Origin: Edaphovirga cremea
GTDB lineage: Bacteria > Pseudomonadota > Gammaproteobacteria > Enterobacterales > Enterobacteriaceae
Reading direction: 5' to 3'
Assembly: GCF_003332275.1 (NCBI RefSeq)
Contig: NZ_QOVA01000001.1
Span: 575,994 to 639,993 of the forward strand
DNA length: 64,000 nucleotides
The notes under the pieces are model-generated. The model saw nothing but the letters and a program-made list of their open reading frames with translations, was not told where the DNA came from and searched no databases. A program made the position numbers and the translations under genes. This document shows, piece after piece, positions 55,188 to 64,000 of the stretch (position 1 is the stretch's first letter; every line of letters starts with the position of its first letter).

Positions 55188-56951
55188 TCAGCTTTTTGAC
55201 CAATGACGGCGTTTTGCGTTTTGTAGTTTCTCATAGGCCGCCAACAAGGATTGATGCGCGGGTAACGCTTTCAGATCGCTGTCGACAGCAAAGAGCCCAT
55301 TGAAACGCTCTTCACCGCTGAGCGCAGCCGATGCGGCATCGACTGCATCCTGACCGTACATTTTGACGAAGGCATTCAGGTATTGCGCGGGTTCGCGGTC
55401 TGGTTCGAGAGCCAGCAGCAGTAATGTTTGCAGGCAGCGGTAGTAATTGCTGCGGGCCGGGGTAAAGACGGAAGCATTGAATTCCTGGGTCCACTCAGCC
55501 CAAATCAACGCCTGGTCGAGATCGCCACCCGCCAATGCCAGCATTGATTTCAGTTCGCCTACGCGCAACGTATACCAACCATTGTCTTTTCCAGACGCGA
55601 TGCCCAGCAGTTCACGCACGCGTGTAAAGTCATCCAGACCCTCATCATCCAGTTCCTGAATCAGGGCCAGATACTCTTCCTGCGTCCATTCAGTGTCTGG
55701 CAGCGCCAGGATCTTTTCGCGCAGGTGAGCGCCCATGCTGTTATTTGCCAGCAGCAGATCTTCGGCAGGGTAAATATCTGACATGCCGGGCACCAGGATA
55801 CGGCAAGCGTAGACATCCAGATGCTCATAGTCGGCGATGTAAACTTCAGCATCTTCCTGATTGAAAATAGCCATCAGCGTGGCGAACTCTTCTTCCGTCG
55901 TTCCGCTGAAGCTCCAATCGGCGAATGCATAATCCGCGTTTTGCTTAAACATATCCCAGGAGATCAAACCGCTGGAGTCGATGAAGTGTGTTTCGAGGTT
56001 CGCATGCTCAGCGACTTCTTCATCATCAAAGGTCGGTGGGGTGAAAACGTCCAGATCTTTAAGGCTGCGACCCTGCAGAAGCTCGGTCACCGTACGTTCG
56101 AGGGCTACGCCGAAGTCAGGGTGGGCGCCAAACGAGGCAAAACAGGTTCCGTTGGCCGGGTTGAACAGCACAACGCAGATGACAGGATATTGGCCACCGA
56201 GCGAGGCGTCATAAGAAAGGATAGGAAAACCTTCTTCTTCCAACTTACCGATCGCTTCGACCACACCAGGATAACGGTTTAGCACCTCCGCCGGAATTTC
56301 TGGCAAGCTGATGGATTCAGCAATGATACGATTTTTTACATAGCGTTCAAAGACTTCAGATAGCCCCTGCACGCGTGCTTCATTCGCGGTATTGCCCGCT
56401 GACATACCGTTGGAGACATACAGATTGCCGATAATATTCATCGGAATATAGACGGTTTGCAGATCAGATTGACGGGTAAATGGAAGTGCGCAAATACCAC
56501 GTGAACGATTACCTGATTGCAGATCGATCAAATCGGTCGCCGTCAATTCTTGCTCAGGATCGTAAAACGCATGCAGGCGCTTATCCAGAATCCCTTGTGG
56601 CAAGGCGTTGTCTTCAGGCAACGGGAACCATTTTTCATTGGGGTAATGAACGAAATCGCCATTGGCAATGCCTTTGCCCAAATAGAAATCGGCAAAAAAA
56701 TAGTTGGTCGACAGGCGTTCAAAATATTCACCCAGTGCCGAGGCGAGAGCCGCTTTTTTACTGGCGCCTTTACCATTGGTAAAACACAGCGGGCAATCGC
56801 GATCGCGGATGTGCACTGACCAGACATGGGGAACAGGATTGAGCCAGGAGGCCTCTTCGATATTGAAACCCAGGTCAGTCAGTTTTTGTTGAAAGCGAGC
56901 GATAGACACTTCAAGCGCTGCATCTTTGCCGGGGATAAAAGTTTGCGTCAT
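55188..56951 (-). CDS. ycaO: YcaO, ribosomal protein S12 methylthiotransferase accessory factor
   Basis: 587 residues from MTQTFIPGKDAALEV (E. coli 586). A GTG three codons earlier is a possible alternative. The YcaO ATP-binding domain covers about residues 60-400, with GKGASKKAALASALGEYFER, GMSAGNTANEARVQGLSEVFERY and GAHPDFGVALERTVTELLQG. A C-terminal TPR-like region follows. In E. coli YcaO is linked to beta-methylthiolation of RpsL by RimO. Its partner in azoline-forming clusters, a TOMM precursor peptide or dehydrogenase, is not found nearby. It is adjacent to focA but has its own 3' hairpin. Confidence 0.95.
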   Translation of the reverse strand: MTQTFIPGKDAALEVSIARFQQKLTDLGFNIEEASWLNPVPHVWSVHIRDRDCPLCFTNGKGASKKAALASALGEYFERLSTNYFFADFYLGKGIANGDFVHYPNEKWFPLPEDNALPQGILDKRLHAFYDPEQELTATDLIDLQSGNRSRGICALPFTRQSDLQTVYIPMNIIGNLYVSNGMSAGNTANEARVQGLSEVFERYVKNRIIAESISLPEIPAEVLNRYPGVVEAIGKLEEEGFPILSYDASLGGQYPVICVVLFNPANGTCFASFGAHPDFGVALERTVTELLQGRSLKDLDVFTPPTFDDEEVAEHANLETHFIDSSGLISWDMFKQNADYAFADWSFSGTTEEEFATLMAIFNQEDAEVYIADYEHLDVYACRILVPGMSDIYPAEDLLLANNSMGAHLREKILALPDTEWTQEEYLALIQELDDEGLDDFTRVRELLGIASGKDNGWYTLRVGELKSMLALAGGDLDQALIWAEWTQEFNASVFTPARSNYYRCLQTLLLLALEPDREPAQYLNAFVKMYGQDAVDAASAALSGEERFNGLFAVDSDLKALPAHQSLLAAYEKLQNAKRRHWSKS

Positions 56952-57222
56952 TGATTTCACTTATGCACAGTACTAAAAACGCGCAATCATACGGGGTTTT
57001 ACCCTTTAGCTCCATGTATTCCTTATGGTGCTTTATTGCCACAGTAAGTGAAGGGATAAATTTGATAATTCAGCAATTTAATTCATTTCATACGGACGAG
57101 GGTTTTAACGGGACAGCTCACAGGCTTTGCATTCTTTCTGCCAGTCCCTTAGGACGCAGCTATGCTTGTATTCATTAATGCAGTGATATCAATTTTACGT
57201 CTTTAACATGAGGCAATCAGGA

Positions 57223-57915
57223 ATGCAGGCTTTTGATCTTAAAAGGATGGTTCTCGATGAATTCCCGCTGGAATTTCTGGGGGAAGTCGTACTGCGTTGC
57301 GTGTTTACTTTCATCATGGTGTTCATCTTCCTTAAAATGACAGGGCGTCGCGGTGTCCGGCAAATGTCGCTGTTTGAAGTGGTTATAATATTGACACTCG
57401 GTTCGGCGGCTGGAGATGTGGCCTTTTATGAAGATGTCCCTATGCTGCCGATCGTGGTGGTATTTTTCTCAGTGATGGCTTTGTATCGTCTCTCTACCTT
57501 ATTAATGAACCGCAGCGACAGAATGCAAAACTGGCTGGAAGGCAAACCTTTGGTAATCATCCGTGACGGGGTATTTGATTGGGACACGATGCAGAAGGCC
57601 AATATCACCCACGATGAGTTTTTTATGGAGTTGCGTCAGGAAAGGGTGGAGCACCTGGGACAGGTTCGACTGGCCATTCTGGAGGTGAACGGTGCCATCA
57701 GCGTCTATTTTTTTGAGAAGGAGAGGGTGAAACCCGGGCTGCCTGTGATGCCTGCTGACTATGTCGATATGTTCGAAAAAGCGGATGACAACGCTGACTA
57801 TGCCTGCAGTATTTGCAGCGTCATCCGGACCTTGCAGCGCGGTGAACGTTGCACCTGCTCGCGTTGCGGGAATACACATTGGGTGAGGGCCTTTACCAAT
57901 AGCCCTGTTACTTGA
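57223..57915 (+). CDS. ycaP: DUF421 inner-membrane protein YcaP
   Basis: 230 residues from MQAFDLKRMVLDEFP, equal to E. coli YcaP. An ATG 15 nt upstream exists but lacks a ribosome binding site. Three N-terminal hydrophobic segments with the DUF421 signature FLKMTGRRGVRQMSLFEVV are followed by a soluble domain (GKPLVIIRDG, LRQERVEHLGQVRLAILE). It ends in a cysteine-rich tail, CSIC near residue 193 and CTCSRC near 215, a likely zinc ribbon. Its function is unknown. Confidence 0.93.
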   Translation: MQAFDLKRMVLDEFPLEFLGEVVLRCVFTFIMVFIFLKMTGRRGVRQMSLFEVVIILTLGSAAGDVAFYEDVPMLPIVVVFFSVMALYRLSTLLMNRSDRMQNWLEGKPLVIIRDGVFDWDTMQKANITHDEFFMELRQERVEHLGQVRLAILEVNGAISVYFFEKERVKPGLPVMPADYVDMFEKADDNADYACSICSVIRTLQRGERCTCSRCGNTHWVRAFTNSPVT

Positions 57916-57939
57916 GATGCCTCTTTTTTTAACCGCGCC

Positions 57940-57983
57940 AAGGTATTGAACTGCAGAAAATAAGGTATTGAGCGGAAGAAATA
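57940..57983. repeat. Degenerate 22-bp tandem repeat upstream of serC
   Basis: AAGGTATTGAACTGCAGAAA (57940-) and AAGGTATTGAGCGGAAGAAA (57962-) begin 22 bp apart and agree at about 17 of 22 positions. They lie about 190 bp before serC. Their role is unknown; an Lrp or other regulator site is possible. Confidence 0.4.
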
Positions 57984-58033
57984 AAGTCCTCTTCTTGGTC
58001 GCCGCTACGCTATTTAGAACAGAATAGCGGCCA

Positions 58034-58048
58034 GATCGCAGTGCGATC
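58034..58048. promoter_or_regulatory. Perfect palindrome in the serC upstream region
   Basis: GATCGCA-G-TGCGATC is a perfect 15-bp odd palindrome. It lies just after longer arms CCGCTA/TAGCGG (about 58000-58031). Together they form a hairpin-rich segment about 105-155 bp upstream of serC. In E. coli serC is controlled by Lrp and CRP, but no match to either consensus was confirmed here. Confidence 0.4.
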
Positions 58049-58154
58049 GTCGGACTCTGATGAATAACCATTGCAGCAGGTGTGCACGAGTGATAAAACC
58101 GATAGATTGGATAGTTAAAATCGGTCGTCATCTTAGTGAATATGGTGAGGGGAA

Positions 58155-59240
58155 ATGAGTCAGGTTTTCAATTTTAGTGCTGGCCCGGCCATGCTGCCGG
58201 TAGAAGTGTTGCGTCGCGCCGAACAGGAACTTTGTAACTGGCATGGTCTGGGTACATCGGTGATGGAAATCAGCCATCGCAGTAAAGAGTTCATTCAGGT
58301 CGCTGATGAATCCGAGCAGGATCTGCGTGACTTACTCAAGATCCCTTCCAATTATAAAGTGTTGTTTTGTCACGGGGGCGCACGTGCGCAATTCGCGGCA
58401 GTACCACTGAATCTGTTGGGTGAAAACAAGACAGCAGATTATATTGATGGCGGCTATTGGGCGCACAGCGCAATCGCGGAAGCGAAGAAATACTGCCAGC
58501 CCAATGTCTTGGACGTTACTACCCACGTCGATGGTCTGCGTGGCATCAAGCCTATGAGCGAATGGTCGCTGAGTGCTGATTCTGCCTTTGTTCACTATTG
58601 TCCCAATGAAACGATTGATGGCGTAGCGATCAATGAAATCCCCAACTTTGGTGACAAAGTTGTAGTTGCCGATTACTCCTCGTCCATCCTGTCACGTCCG
58701 ATTGATGTCAGTCGTTTTGGCGTAATTTATGCGGGCGCACAGAAAAATATCGGCCCTGCGGGGTTGACCGTGGTTATCGTCCGCGAAGATTTGCTGGGCA
58801 AAGCCCGCGTTGAATTGCCTTCCATCCTTGACTACAAAGTGCTGGCTGACAACGATTCGATGTTCAACACGCCACCTACTTTTGCTTGGTATCTCTCTGG
58901 CATGGTGTTCAAATGGCTGAAGGAGCAAGGCGGTCTGGTTGAGATGGAAAAACGCAACCAGGCGAAGTCCGAACTGCTCTATGGCGCAATTGATAACAGC
59001 AGTTTCTACCGCAATGAGGTGGCACCCGCCAACCGCTCGTGGATGAACGTGCCTTTCCAATTGGCCGATGCCGCACTGGATAAAGTGTTCCTGGACGAAT
59101 CCGTCAAGCAGGGTCTGCACGCACTGAAAGGTCACCGTGTTGTCGGTGGCATGCGTGCTTCGATTTACAATGCGATGCCTATTGAGGGGGTGAAAGCCCT
59201 GACTGATTTCATGGCTGACTTTGAACGTCGTCATGGTTAA
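58155..59240 (+). CDS. serC: Phosphoserine/phosphohydroxythreonine aminotransferase SerC
   Basis: 361 residues (E. coli 362). It is a PLP enzyme in the serine and pyridoxine pathways that uses glutamate. The start is [19 protein letters not shown], with GGGG 6 nt upstream. The PLP lysine is Lys197 in [30 protein letters not shown] and [11 protein letters not shown] are family motifs. It forms an operon with aroA, with an attenuator-like hairpin between them, as in other enterobacteria. Confidence 0.98.
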   Translation: MSQVFNFSAGPAMLPVEVLRRAEQELCNWHGLGTSVMEISHRSKEFIQVADESEQDLRDLLKIPSNYKVLFCHGGARAQFAAVPLNLLGENKTADYIDGGYWAHSAIAEAKKYCQPNVLDVTTHVDGLRGIKPMSEWSLSADSAFVHYCPNETIDGVAINEIPNFGDKVVVADYSSSILSRPIDVSRFGVIYAGAQKNIGPAGLTVVIVREDLLGKARVELPSILDYKVLADNDSMFNTPPTFAWYLSGMVFKWLKEQGGLVEMEKRNQAKSELLYGAIDNSSFYRNEVAPANRSWMNVPFQLADAALDKVFLDESVKQGLHALKGHRVVGGMRASIYNAMPIEGVKALTDFMADFERRHG

Positions 59241-59304
59241 TCTGTTGAACCGCATCGCGGTGAGTCGATAATGTTGGATCCTTGCGCGATCTGATGATGT
59301 AAAC

Positions 59305-59331
59305 GTAACCCCGGCCAATTACCGGGGTTAC
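59305..59331 (+). terminator. Attenuator-like hairpin between serC and aroA
   Basis: GTAACCCCGG pairs exactly with GTAACCCCGG's complement CCGGGGTTAC around a 7-nt loop and is followed by TTTATGGTTT. It would partly stop transcription between serC and aroA. Confidence 0.75.
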
Positions 59332-59364
59332 TTTATGGTTTAAAGTTTGGAGAAAGTGTTGCAC

Positions 59365-60651
59365 ATGCAGGAATCACTGACGTTACAACCGGTTGCATTG
59401 GTCAATGGCACCGTTAACTTACCCGGCTCGAAGAGCGTGTCAAACCGAGCACTGCTGCTGGCTGCGCTGGCAGAAGGTACCACTCGGTTAACCAATTTGC
59501 TGGACAGCGACGATGTGCGCCATATGTTGAATGCACTGCAGCAGTTGGGCGTAACTTACCGTTTGTCAGCGGATCGAACCCAATGTGAAGTCGAGGGTTT
59601 GGCCGGTCCCCTACGTGCGCAGCAGCCGATTGAGTTGTTCCTGGGCAATGCCGGTACCGCGATGCGTCCTCTCGCGGCGGCACTTTGCCTGACGGAAGGC
59701 AATATTGTTCTTACCGGTGAACCGCGGATGAAAGAGCGTCCGATTGGCCATTTGGTTGACGCTTTACGCCAGGGTGGTGCGCAGATTGACTATCTGGAAC
59801 AGGAAAATTACCCCCCCTTAAGGCTGCACGGGGGTTTTGCCGGTGGTGATGTCAGCGTAGATGGCAGTGTGTCCAGCCAATTCCTGACGGCCTTGCTGAT
59901 GGCTGCGCCGCTTGCCCAGAAAAATACGGTGATCCGTATCAAAGGTGAATTGGTATCAAAACCCTATATTGATATTACCCTGAATCTGATGAATACGTTT
60001 GGTGTATGCGTAACCCACGATAACTACCAGACTTTCCATATTGATGGTCAGCAGACCTACCGTTCACCAGGCGCATATCTGGTTGAGGGGGACGCCTCTT
60101 CTGCCTCTTATTTCCTGGCTGCCGCAGCCATAAAAGGTGGCACCGTACGCGTTACGGGCATCGGTAAAAAGAGTATGCAGGGTGATATTCGCTTCGCTGA
60201 TGTATTGGAACAAATGGGCGCGGTGATTCACTGGGGTGATGATTACATCGAATGCAGTCGCGGAGAACTGCGCGGTGTTGATCTGGACATGAACCATATT
60301 CCCGATGCAGCGATGACCATCGCGACGACGGCGCTTTTCGCCCAAGGTGAAACAACTATCCGCAATATCTATAACTGGCGGGTAAAGGAAACCGATCGCC
60401 TTGCCGCCATGGCTACCGAACTGCGAAAAGTTGGTGCTGAGGTGGAAGAGGGTGAGGATTACATCCGCGTTGTTCCTCCAGCAAAACTGTCCTTTGCCGA
60501 GATTGGCACCTATAACGATCATCGCATGGCGATGTGTTTTTCGCTGGTGGCGCTTTCAGATACACCCGTCACCATTCTTGATCCAAAATGCACGGCTAAA
60601 ACCTTCCCGGACTATTTTGAGCGACTGGCATCGCTGAGCCAACCGGCCTAG
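59365..60651 (+). CDS. aroA: 3-phosphoshikimate 1-carboxyvinyltransferase (EPSP synthase) AroA
   Basis: 428 residues from [16 protein letters not shown] (E. coli 427). GGAG lies 12 nt upstream, a long spacing; in-frame TTG and GTG codons closer to it are alternatives, but the protein family starts here. It joins PEP and shikimate-3-phosphate in the shikimate pathway. Motifs: [33 protein letters not shown] (class I, normally glyphosate sensitive), [10 protein letters not shown] and [12 protein letters not shown]. It is the second gene of serC-aroA and has a strong terminator downstream. Confidence 0.98.
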   Translation: MQESLTLQPVALVNGTVNLPGSKSVSNRALLLAALAEGTTRLTNLLDSDDVRHMLNALQQLGVTYRLSADRTQCEVEGLAGPLRAQQPIELFLGNAGTAMRPLAAALCLTEGNIVLTGEPRMKERPIGHLVDALRQGGAQIDYLEQENYPPLRLHGGFAGGDVSVDGSVSSQFLTALLMAAPLAQKNTVIRIKGELVSKPYIDITLNLMNTFGVCVTHDNYQTFHIDGQQTYRSPGAYLVEGDASSASYFLAAAAIKGGTVRVTGIGKKSMQGDIRFADVLEQMGAVIHWGDDYIECSRGELRGVDLDMNHIPDAAMTIATTALFAQGETTIRNIYNWRVKETDRLAAMATELRKVGAEVEEGEDYIRVVPPAKLSFAEIGTYNDHRMAMCFSLVALSDTPVTILDPKCTAKTFPDYFERLASLSQPA

Positions 60652-60681
60652 CCTTCGTTTTTCTCTCTTCTGTTATCTGGC

Positions 60682-60708
60682 AACGGGTACCTTCGGGTAT
60701 CCGTTTTT
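60682..60708 (+). terminator. serC-aroA terminator
   Basis: AACGGGTACC pairs with GGTATCCGTT around a UUCG tetraloop and is followed by a T run. It lies 30 bp after the aroA stop. Confidence 0.93.
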
Positions 60709-60894
60709 TGTGGCAGTTTTTGAGAAGTAATAACCTTGGGTGTCTATCTTCTGTTCATTCGGAATGGTTATGTTCCTATTTTCGCCGTTCGCGTAATATC
60801 AGGGTAACAGTTGTTCCGCATGCAGCGTATAATGCTGCACCTGAGTTAGCCGATTGGGTTAATGAAGAGGTTTCCCCACCTAAAGGAGAGAGAA

Positions 60895-61584
60895 ATGACG
60901 GCTATGGCCCCGGTGATAACCGTTGATGGACCAAGTGGCGCAGGTAAAGGAACGCTGTGTAAAGCTCTGGCAGAAACGCTGGGTTGGCGTTTACTGGATT
61001 CGGGTGCGATATACCGTGTTTTGGCTCTTGCCGCACTCCATCATCAGGTTGATATCAGCTCTGAAGAGGCGTTAGTTCCGCTGGCCGCACATCTCGATGT
61101 CCGTTTTGTGGCGCAAAATGGGCAGTTGCTCGTCATTCTGGAAGGTGAGGATGTCAGTAATGAGATCCGCACCGAAACTGTAGGTAATACAGCATCACAG
61201 GCAGCAGCATTCCCGCGTGTGCGTGAAGCCTTGCTGCGGCGCCAACGCGCGTTTCGCGAAGCACCTGGCTTGATTGCCGATGGTCGCGACATGGGGACCA
61301 TCGTGTTTCCTGATGCGCCAGTGAAGATTTTTTTAGATGCAAGTGCAGAAGAACGTGCGAACAGACGCATGCTACAGTTGCAGGAAAAGGGCTTTAGTGT
61401 TAACTTTGAACGTCTTTTAGCCGAGATACAGGAACGGGATGACCGGGATCGTAATCGTGCTATCGCGCCGTTAGTGCCGGCTTCTGATGCGCTCGTACTG
61501 GATTCAACCAGTATGTCCATTGATGAAGTTATCGCACGTGCTCTGGCTTACGCTCAGGGCATTCTGGCGTTGCCGCAAAAATAG
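60895..61584 (+). CDS. cmk: Cytidylate kinase Cmk
   Basis: 229 residues from [15 protein letters not shown] (E. coli 227), with AAGGAG 6 nt upstream. The P-loop is GPSGAGKGT (residues 12-20). [35 protein letters not shown] and [14 protein letters not shown] are present. It phosphorylates CMP and dCMP. It is upstream of rpsA as in E. coli, but ycaL, which precedes cmk there, is absent. Confidence 0.98.
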   Translation: MTAMAPVITVDGPSGAGKGTLCKALAETLGWRLLDSGAIYRVLALAALHHQVDISSEEALVPLAAHLDVRFVAQNGQLLVILEGEDVSNEIRTETVGNTASQAAAFPRVREALLRRQRAFREAPGLIADGRDMGTIVFPDAPVKIFLDASAEERANRRMLQLQEKGFSVNFERLLAEIQERDDRDRNRAIAPLVPASDALVLDSTSMSIDEVIARALAYAQGILALPQK

Positions 61585-61766
61585 AGAGCGGTTTAACAGG
61601 GGGAACGTGTGCCTTTCTTTACTTTTTTATAAAGTAGCTAGGTAGCGATTCAGCCCAAAGTTTATATAACCCTGCTGCAAAGGAATTGTGGTGGGGCATT
61701 GTGAAACAACCCCATCCGGCGGGATGCTAGATGGACGTTAAACTTAAGAACCTAAAGATTATCAAC
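61585..61766 (+). promoter_or_regulatory. rpsA promoter and structured 5' leader
   Basis: The segment between cmk and rpsA contains hairpin-forming arms GGGG/CCCC (61693-61696 and 61710-61713) and CATCC/GGATG (61713-61717 and 61722-61726). There is only a weak Shine-Dalgarno, AAAGA, before the start. In E. coli the rpsA leader lacks a strong Shine-Dalgarno, folds into several hairpins, and is bound by S1 itself for feedback control. The same arrangement is inferred here. Confidence 0.6.
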
Positions 61767-63440
61767 ATGACTGAATCTTTTGCTCAACTCTTTGAAGAAT
61801 CCTTAAAAACAATCGAAACCCGTCCGGGTTCCATCGTCCGTGGCGTTGTTGTGTCTATCGACAAAGATATCGTACTGGTTGACGCCGGTCTGAAATCTGA
61901 GTCCGCTATTCCAGCAGAGCAGTTTAAAAACGCACAGGGCGAACTGGAAATCCAGGTTGGCGACGAAGTTGATGTTGCGCTGGACGCTGTTGAAGACGGC
62001 TTCGGTGAAACTCTGCTGTCCCGTGAAAAAGCTAAGCGTCATGAAGCTTGGATCACGCTGGAAAAAGCTTACGAAGAAGCTGCAACTGTTACCGGTGTTA
62101 TCAACGGTAAAGTTAAAGGCGGTTTCACTGTAGAGCTGAACGGTATTCGCGCGTTCCTGCCAGGTTCATTGGTAGACGTTCGTCCGGTACGCGACACGCT
62201 GCATCTCGAAGGCAAAGATCTTGAGTTCAAAGTCATCAAACTGGACCAGAAACGCAACAACGTTGTTGTTTCTCGCCGTGCAGTAATTGAGTCTGAGAAC
62301 AGCGCAGAGCGCGATCAACTGCTGGAAAACCTGCAGGAAGGCATGGAAGTTAAAGGTATCGTCAAGAACCTCACTGACTACGGTGCATTCGTTGATCTGG
62401 GCGGTGTTGACGGCCTGTTGCACATCACTGATATGGCTTGGAAACGCGTTAAGCATCCAAGCGAAATCGTCAACGTTGGCGATGAAATCAATGTGAAAGT
62501 GCTGAAATTCGACCGCGAACGTACTCGTGTTTCCCTGGGCTTGAAACAGCTGGGTGAAGATCCATGGGTCGCTATCGCCAAGCGTTATCCAGAAGGCACC
62601 AAGCTGACTGGTCGTGTAACCAACCTGACTGATTACGGCTGCTTCGTAGAAATCGAAGAAGGCGTTGAAGGTCTGGTACACGTTTCTGAAATGGACTGGA
62701 CCAACAAAAACATCCACCCGTCAAAAGTTGTCAACGTTGGCGACGTAGTGGAAGTTATGGTTCTGGACATCGACGAAGAGCGTCGTCGTATCTCCCTGGG
62801 TCTGAAACAATGCAAATCTAACCCATGGCAGCTGTTTGCAGAAACCCATAACAAGGGCGACCGTGTTGAAGGTAAGATCAAGTCTATTACTGACTTCGGT
62901 ATCTTCATCGGCCTGGATGGCGGCATCGACGGCCTGGTTCACCTGTCTGACATCTCCTGGAACGTTGCAGGCGAAGAAGCAGTACGTGAATACAAAAAAG
63001 GCGACGAAATCGCAGCTGTTGTTCTGCAAGTTGACGCAGAGCGTGAGCGCATCTCCCTTGGCGTGAAACAACTGGCTGAAGACCCGTTCAATAACTACCT
63101 GTCTATGAACAAGAAAGGTGCAATTGTTACTGGTAAAGTCACAGCAGTTGACGCTAAAGGTGCTACAGTTGAATTAGCAGGTGGTGTAGAAGGTTACCTG
63201 CGTGCTTCAGAGGCTTCTCGCGACCGCATTGAAGACGCAACTCTGGTTCTGAACGTTGGTGATGAAGTTGAAGCGAAATTCACCGGTGTTGATCGTAAGA
63301 ACCGCGTTGTTAGCCTGTCCGTTCGTGCTAAGGACGAAGCTGATGAGAAAGATGCAATTGCAACGGTTAACAACAAACCGGAAGAAAGCAACTTCTCCAG
63401 CGCTATGGCTGAAGCTTTCAAAGCTGCAAAAGGCGAGTAA
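61767..63440 (+). CDS. rpsA: 30S ribosomal protein S1
   Basis: 557 residues from [17 protein letters not shown], equal to E. coli S1. Six S1 OB-fold repeats are present. The last four contain the repeating pattern seen in [39 protein letters not shown] and [16 protein letters not shown]. It unfolds mRNA on the 30S subunit and promotes translation of structured or leaderless-like messages. The start 12 codons upstream is not used in the family. The coding sequence strongly favours highly expressed codons. ihfB follows after 60 bp. Confidence 0.99.
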   Translation: MTESFAQLFEESLKTIETRPGSIVRGVVVSIDKDIVLVDAGLKSESAIPAEQFKNAQGELEIQVGDEVDVALDAVEDGFGETLLSREKAKRHEAWITLEKAYEEAATVTGVINGKVKGGFTVELNGIRAFLPGSLVDVRPVRDTLHLEGKDLEFKVIKLDQKRNNVVVSRRAVIESENSAERDQLLENLQEGMEVKGIVKNLTDYGAFVDLGGVDGLLHITDMAWKRVKHPSEIVNVGDEINVKVLKFDRERTRVSLGLKQLGEDPWVAIAKRYPEGTKLTGRVTNLTDYGCFVEIEEGVEGLVHVSEMDWTNKNIHPSKVVNVGDVVEVMVLDIDEERRRISLGLKQCKSNPWQLFAETHNKGDRVEGKIKSITDFGIFIGLDGGIDGLVHLSDISWNVAGEEAVREYKKGDEIAAVVLQVDAERERISLGVKQLAEDPFNNYLSMNKKGAIVTGKVTAVDAKGATVELAGGVEGYLRASEASRDRIEDATLVLNVGDEVEAKFTGVDRKNRVVSLSVRAKDEADEKDAIATVNNKPEESNFSSAMAEAFKAAKGE

Positions 63441-63500
63441 TGACGGGGGGCGGCTCTGTCGCCCCGATACGGTAGTTTAGCTGCAAAGCTTGGAGGAACT

Positions 63501-63785
63501 ATGACCAAGTCTGAACTTATTGAAAGACTTGCTGGCCAGCAATCTCATATACCAGCGAAGGCTGTTGAGGATGCAGTGAAAGAAATGCTTGAACATATGG
63601 CTGCTACATTGGCTGATGGTGAGCGCATTGAGATCCGTGGATTCGGCAGTTTTTCTCTTCACTACCGTGCTCCGCGTGTGGGACGCAATCCGAAAACTGG
63701 TGACAAAGTTGAGTTGGACGGTAAATACGTTCCTCACTTCAAGCCAGGTAAAGAATTGCGTGACCGCGCTAACATCTATGCATAG
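63501..63785 (+). CDS. ihfB: Integration host factor subunit beta IhfB
   Basis: 94 residues, equal to E. coli IhfB. GGAGG lies 5 nt before the ATG. It has the HU/IHF fold: [20 protein letters not shown], the beta-arm [19 protein letters not shown] with the intercalating proline, and [18 protein letters not shown]. It heterodimerises with IhfA and bends DNA about 160 degrees at specific sites. It lies downstream of rpsA, as in E. coli, and ends at a strong terminator. Confidence 0.99.
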   Translation: MTKSELIERLAGQQSHIPAKAVEDAVKEMLEHMAATLADGERIEIRGFGSFSLHYRAPRVGRNPKTGDKVELDGKYVPHFKPGKELRDRANIYA

Positions 63786-63843
63786 GTAGTGAACCGGGCA
63801 TGGTGTAATTGCCTAACATAGTGTTATTGCCTAAGAGAATACG

Positions 63844-63872
63844 AACGGCACCTTAACTGGTGCCGTTTTTTT
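63844..63872 (+). terminator. ihfB terminator
   Basis: AACGGCACC pairs with GGTGCCGTT around a 6-nt loop and is followed by a run of T. It lies 58 bp after the ihfB stop. Confidence 0.94.
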
Positions 63873-63882
63873 GTGCACAGAA

Positions 63883-64000
63883 AACCTCCAGCTAGGCTGG
63901 AGGTTCCGTAAAGCTTTCAGCTTTGAGCCAGTTATAAAAACCCCTTTTGATTTGTTAAAACAGTTTGCGGTCTGGCAACTGCAAACGTTCAACAAGAAAT
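63883..64000. mobile_element. Left end of an IS200/IS605-family insertion sequence (partial)
   Basis: The stretch begins with the subterminal hairpin AACCTCCAGC-TAG-GCTGGAGGTT (63883-63905), as used by the Y1 transposase of this family. AAAGCTTTCAGCTTT follows. The last 60 bases, containing CAGTTTGCGGTCTGGCAACT and GTTCAACAAGAAAT, match my recollection of the IS200/IS1541 leader that precedes tnpA. A hairpin GTTTGC/GCAAAC lies at 63963-63986. The transposase gene should begin just beyond the window. Naming the exact IS requires the missing sequence. Confidence 0.7.

Noticed and set aside
55188..56951. A YcaO-based natural-product (azoline/thioamide) cluster
   Set aside because: No precursor peptide, dehydrogenase or TfuA gene is adjacent, and the context (focA, ycaP, serC) is that of the housekeeping E. 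coli ycaO.

Overview
The window is a contiguous piece of a gamma-proteobacterial chromosome of the order Enterobacterales. Nearly every gene has a full-length, easily recognised counterpart in Escherichia coli K-12. The differences are an fnr-type dmsABCD cluster ending in a chaperone gene, the order galS-mgl-sanA-maeA-cdd followed directly by art, and the absence of ycaL, ycaC, ycaM/N/K and the serW tRNA. Together they point away from Escherichia/Salmonella and towards the Pectobacteriaceae/Yersiniaceae side (Pectobacterium, Brenneria, Rahnella or Yersinia relatives). That placement is an inference from gene order and recalled protein similarity, not from a search.

Layout, left to right. (1) 1-8.3 kb: galactose import and intermediary metabolism. 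This holds the 3' end of galS, mglBAC with a clear Gal operator and CRP site, then sanA, maeA and cdd on the minus strand. (2) 8.5-12.4 kb: the arginine ABC importer artPIQM plus artJ, each promoter overlapped by a pair of ARG boxes. (3) 12.6-25.9 kb: ybjP, amiD, ybjS, ybjT, ltaE, poxB, the nitrosative-stress pair hcp-hcr under an NsrR-like palindrome, the lysine exporter lysO and the OLD nuclease ybjD. (4) 25.88-26.16 kb: two tandem copies of a 133-bp intergenic repeat, the most unusual structure in the window. (5) 26.3-36.7 kb: cspD, clpS-clpA, infA, aat, cydDC, trxB and lrp. (6) 36.8-43.9 kb: ftsK, lolA, rarA and serS. (7) 44.2-50.3 kb: the anaerobic DMSO reductase cluster dmsABC-dmsD and the transporter ycaD. 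(8) 50.3-57.9 kb: formate metabolism (pflA, focA-pflB), ycaO and ycaP. (9) 58.2-63.8 kb: serC-aroA, cmk-rpsA and ihfB. (10) 63.88-64.0 kb: the left end of an IS200/IS605-family insertion sequence that runs off the window.

Functionally the window is housekeeping: import of galactose, arginine and DMSO-type electron acceptors, the fermentative switch (pfl, focA, dms, poxB, hcp), proteolysis and the N-end rule (aat makes N-degrons, clpS reads them, clpA unfolds them), chromosome segregation (ftsK, ihfB), and amino-acid and nucleotide biosynthesis. No prophage, CRISPR array, toxin locus, rRNA or tRNA gene was seen. No coding gene looks broken. I found no convincing undescribed multi-gene system. 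The candidates worth follow-up are non-coding: the 133-bp tandem repeat, a 16-bp perfect inverted repeat between pflB and pflA, and several intergenic palindromes. Start codons were chosen by ribosome binding site and by agreement with the known length of each family.
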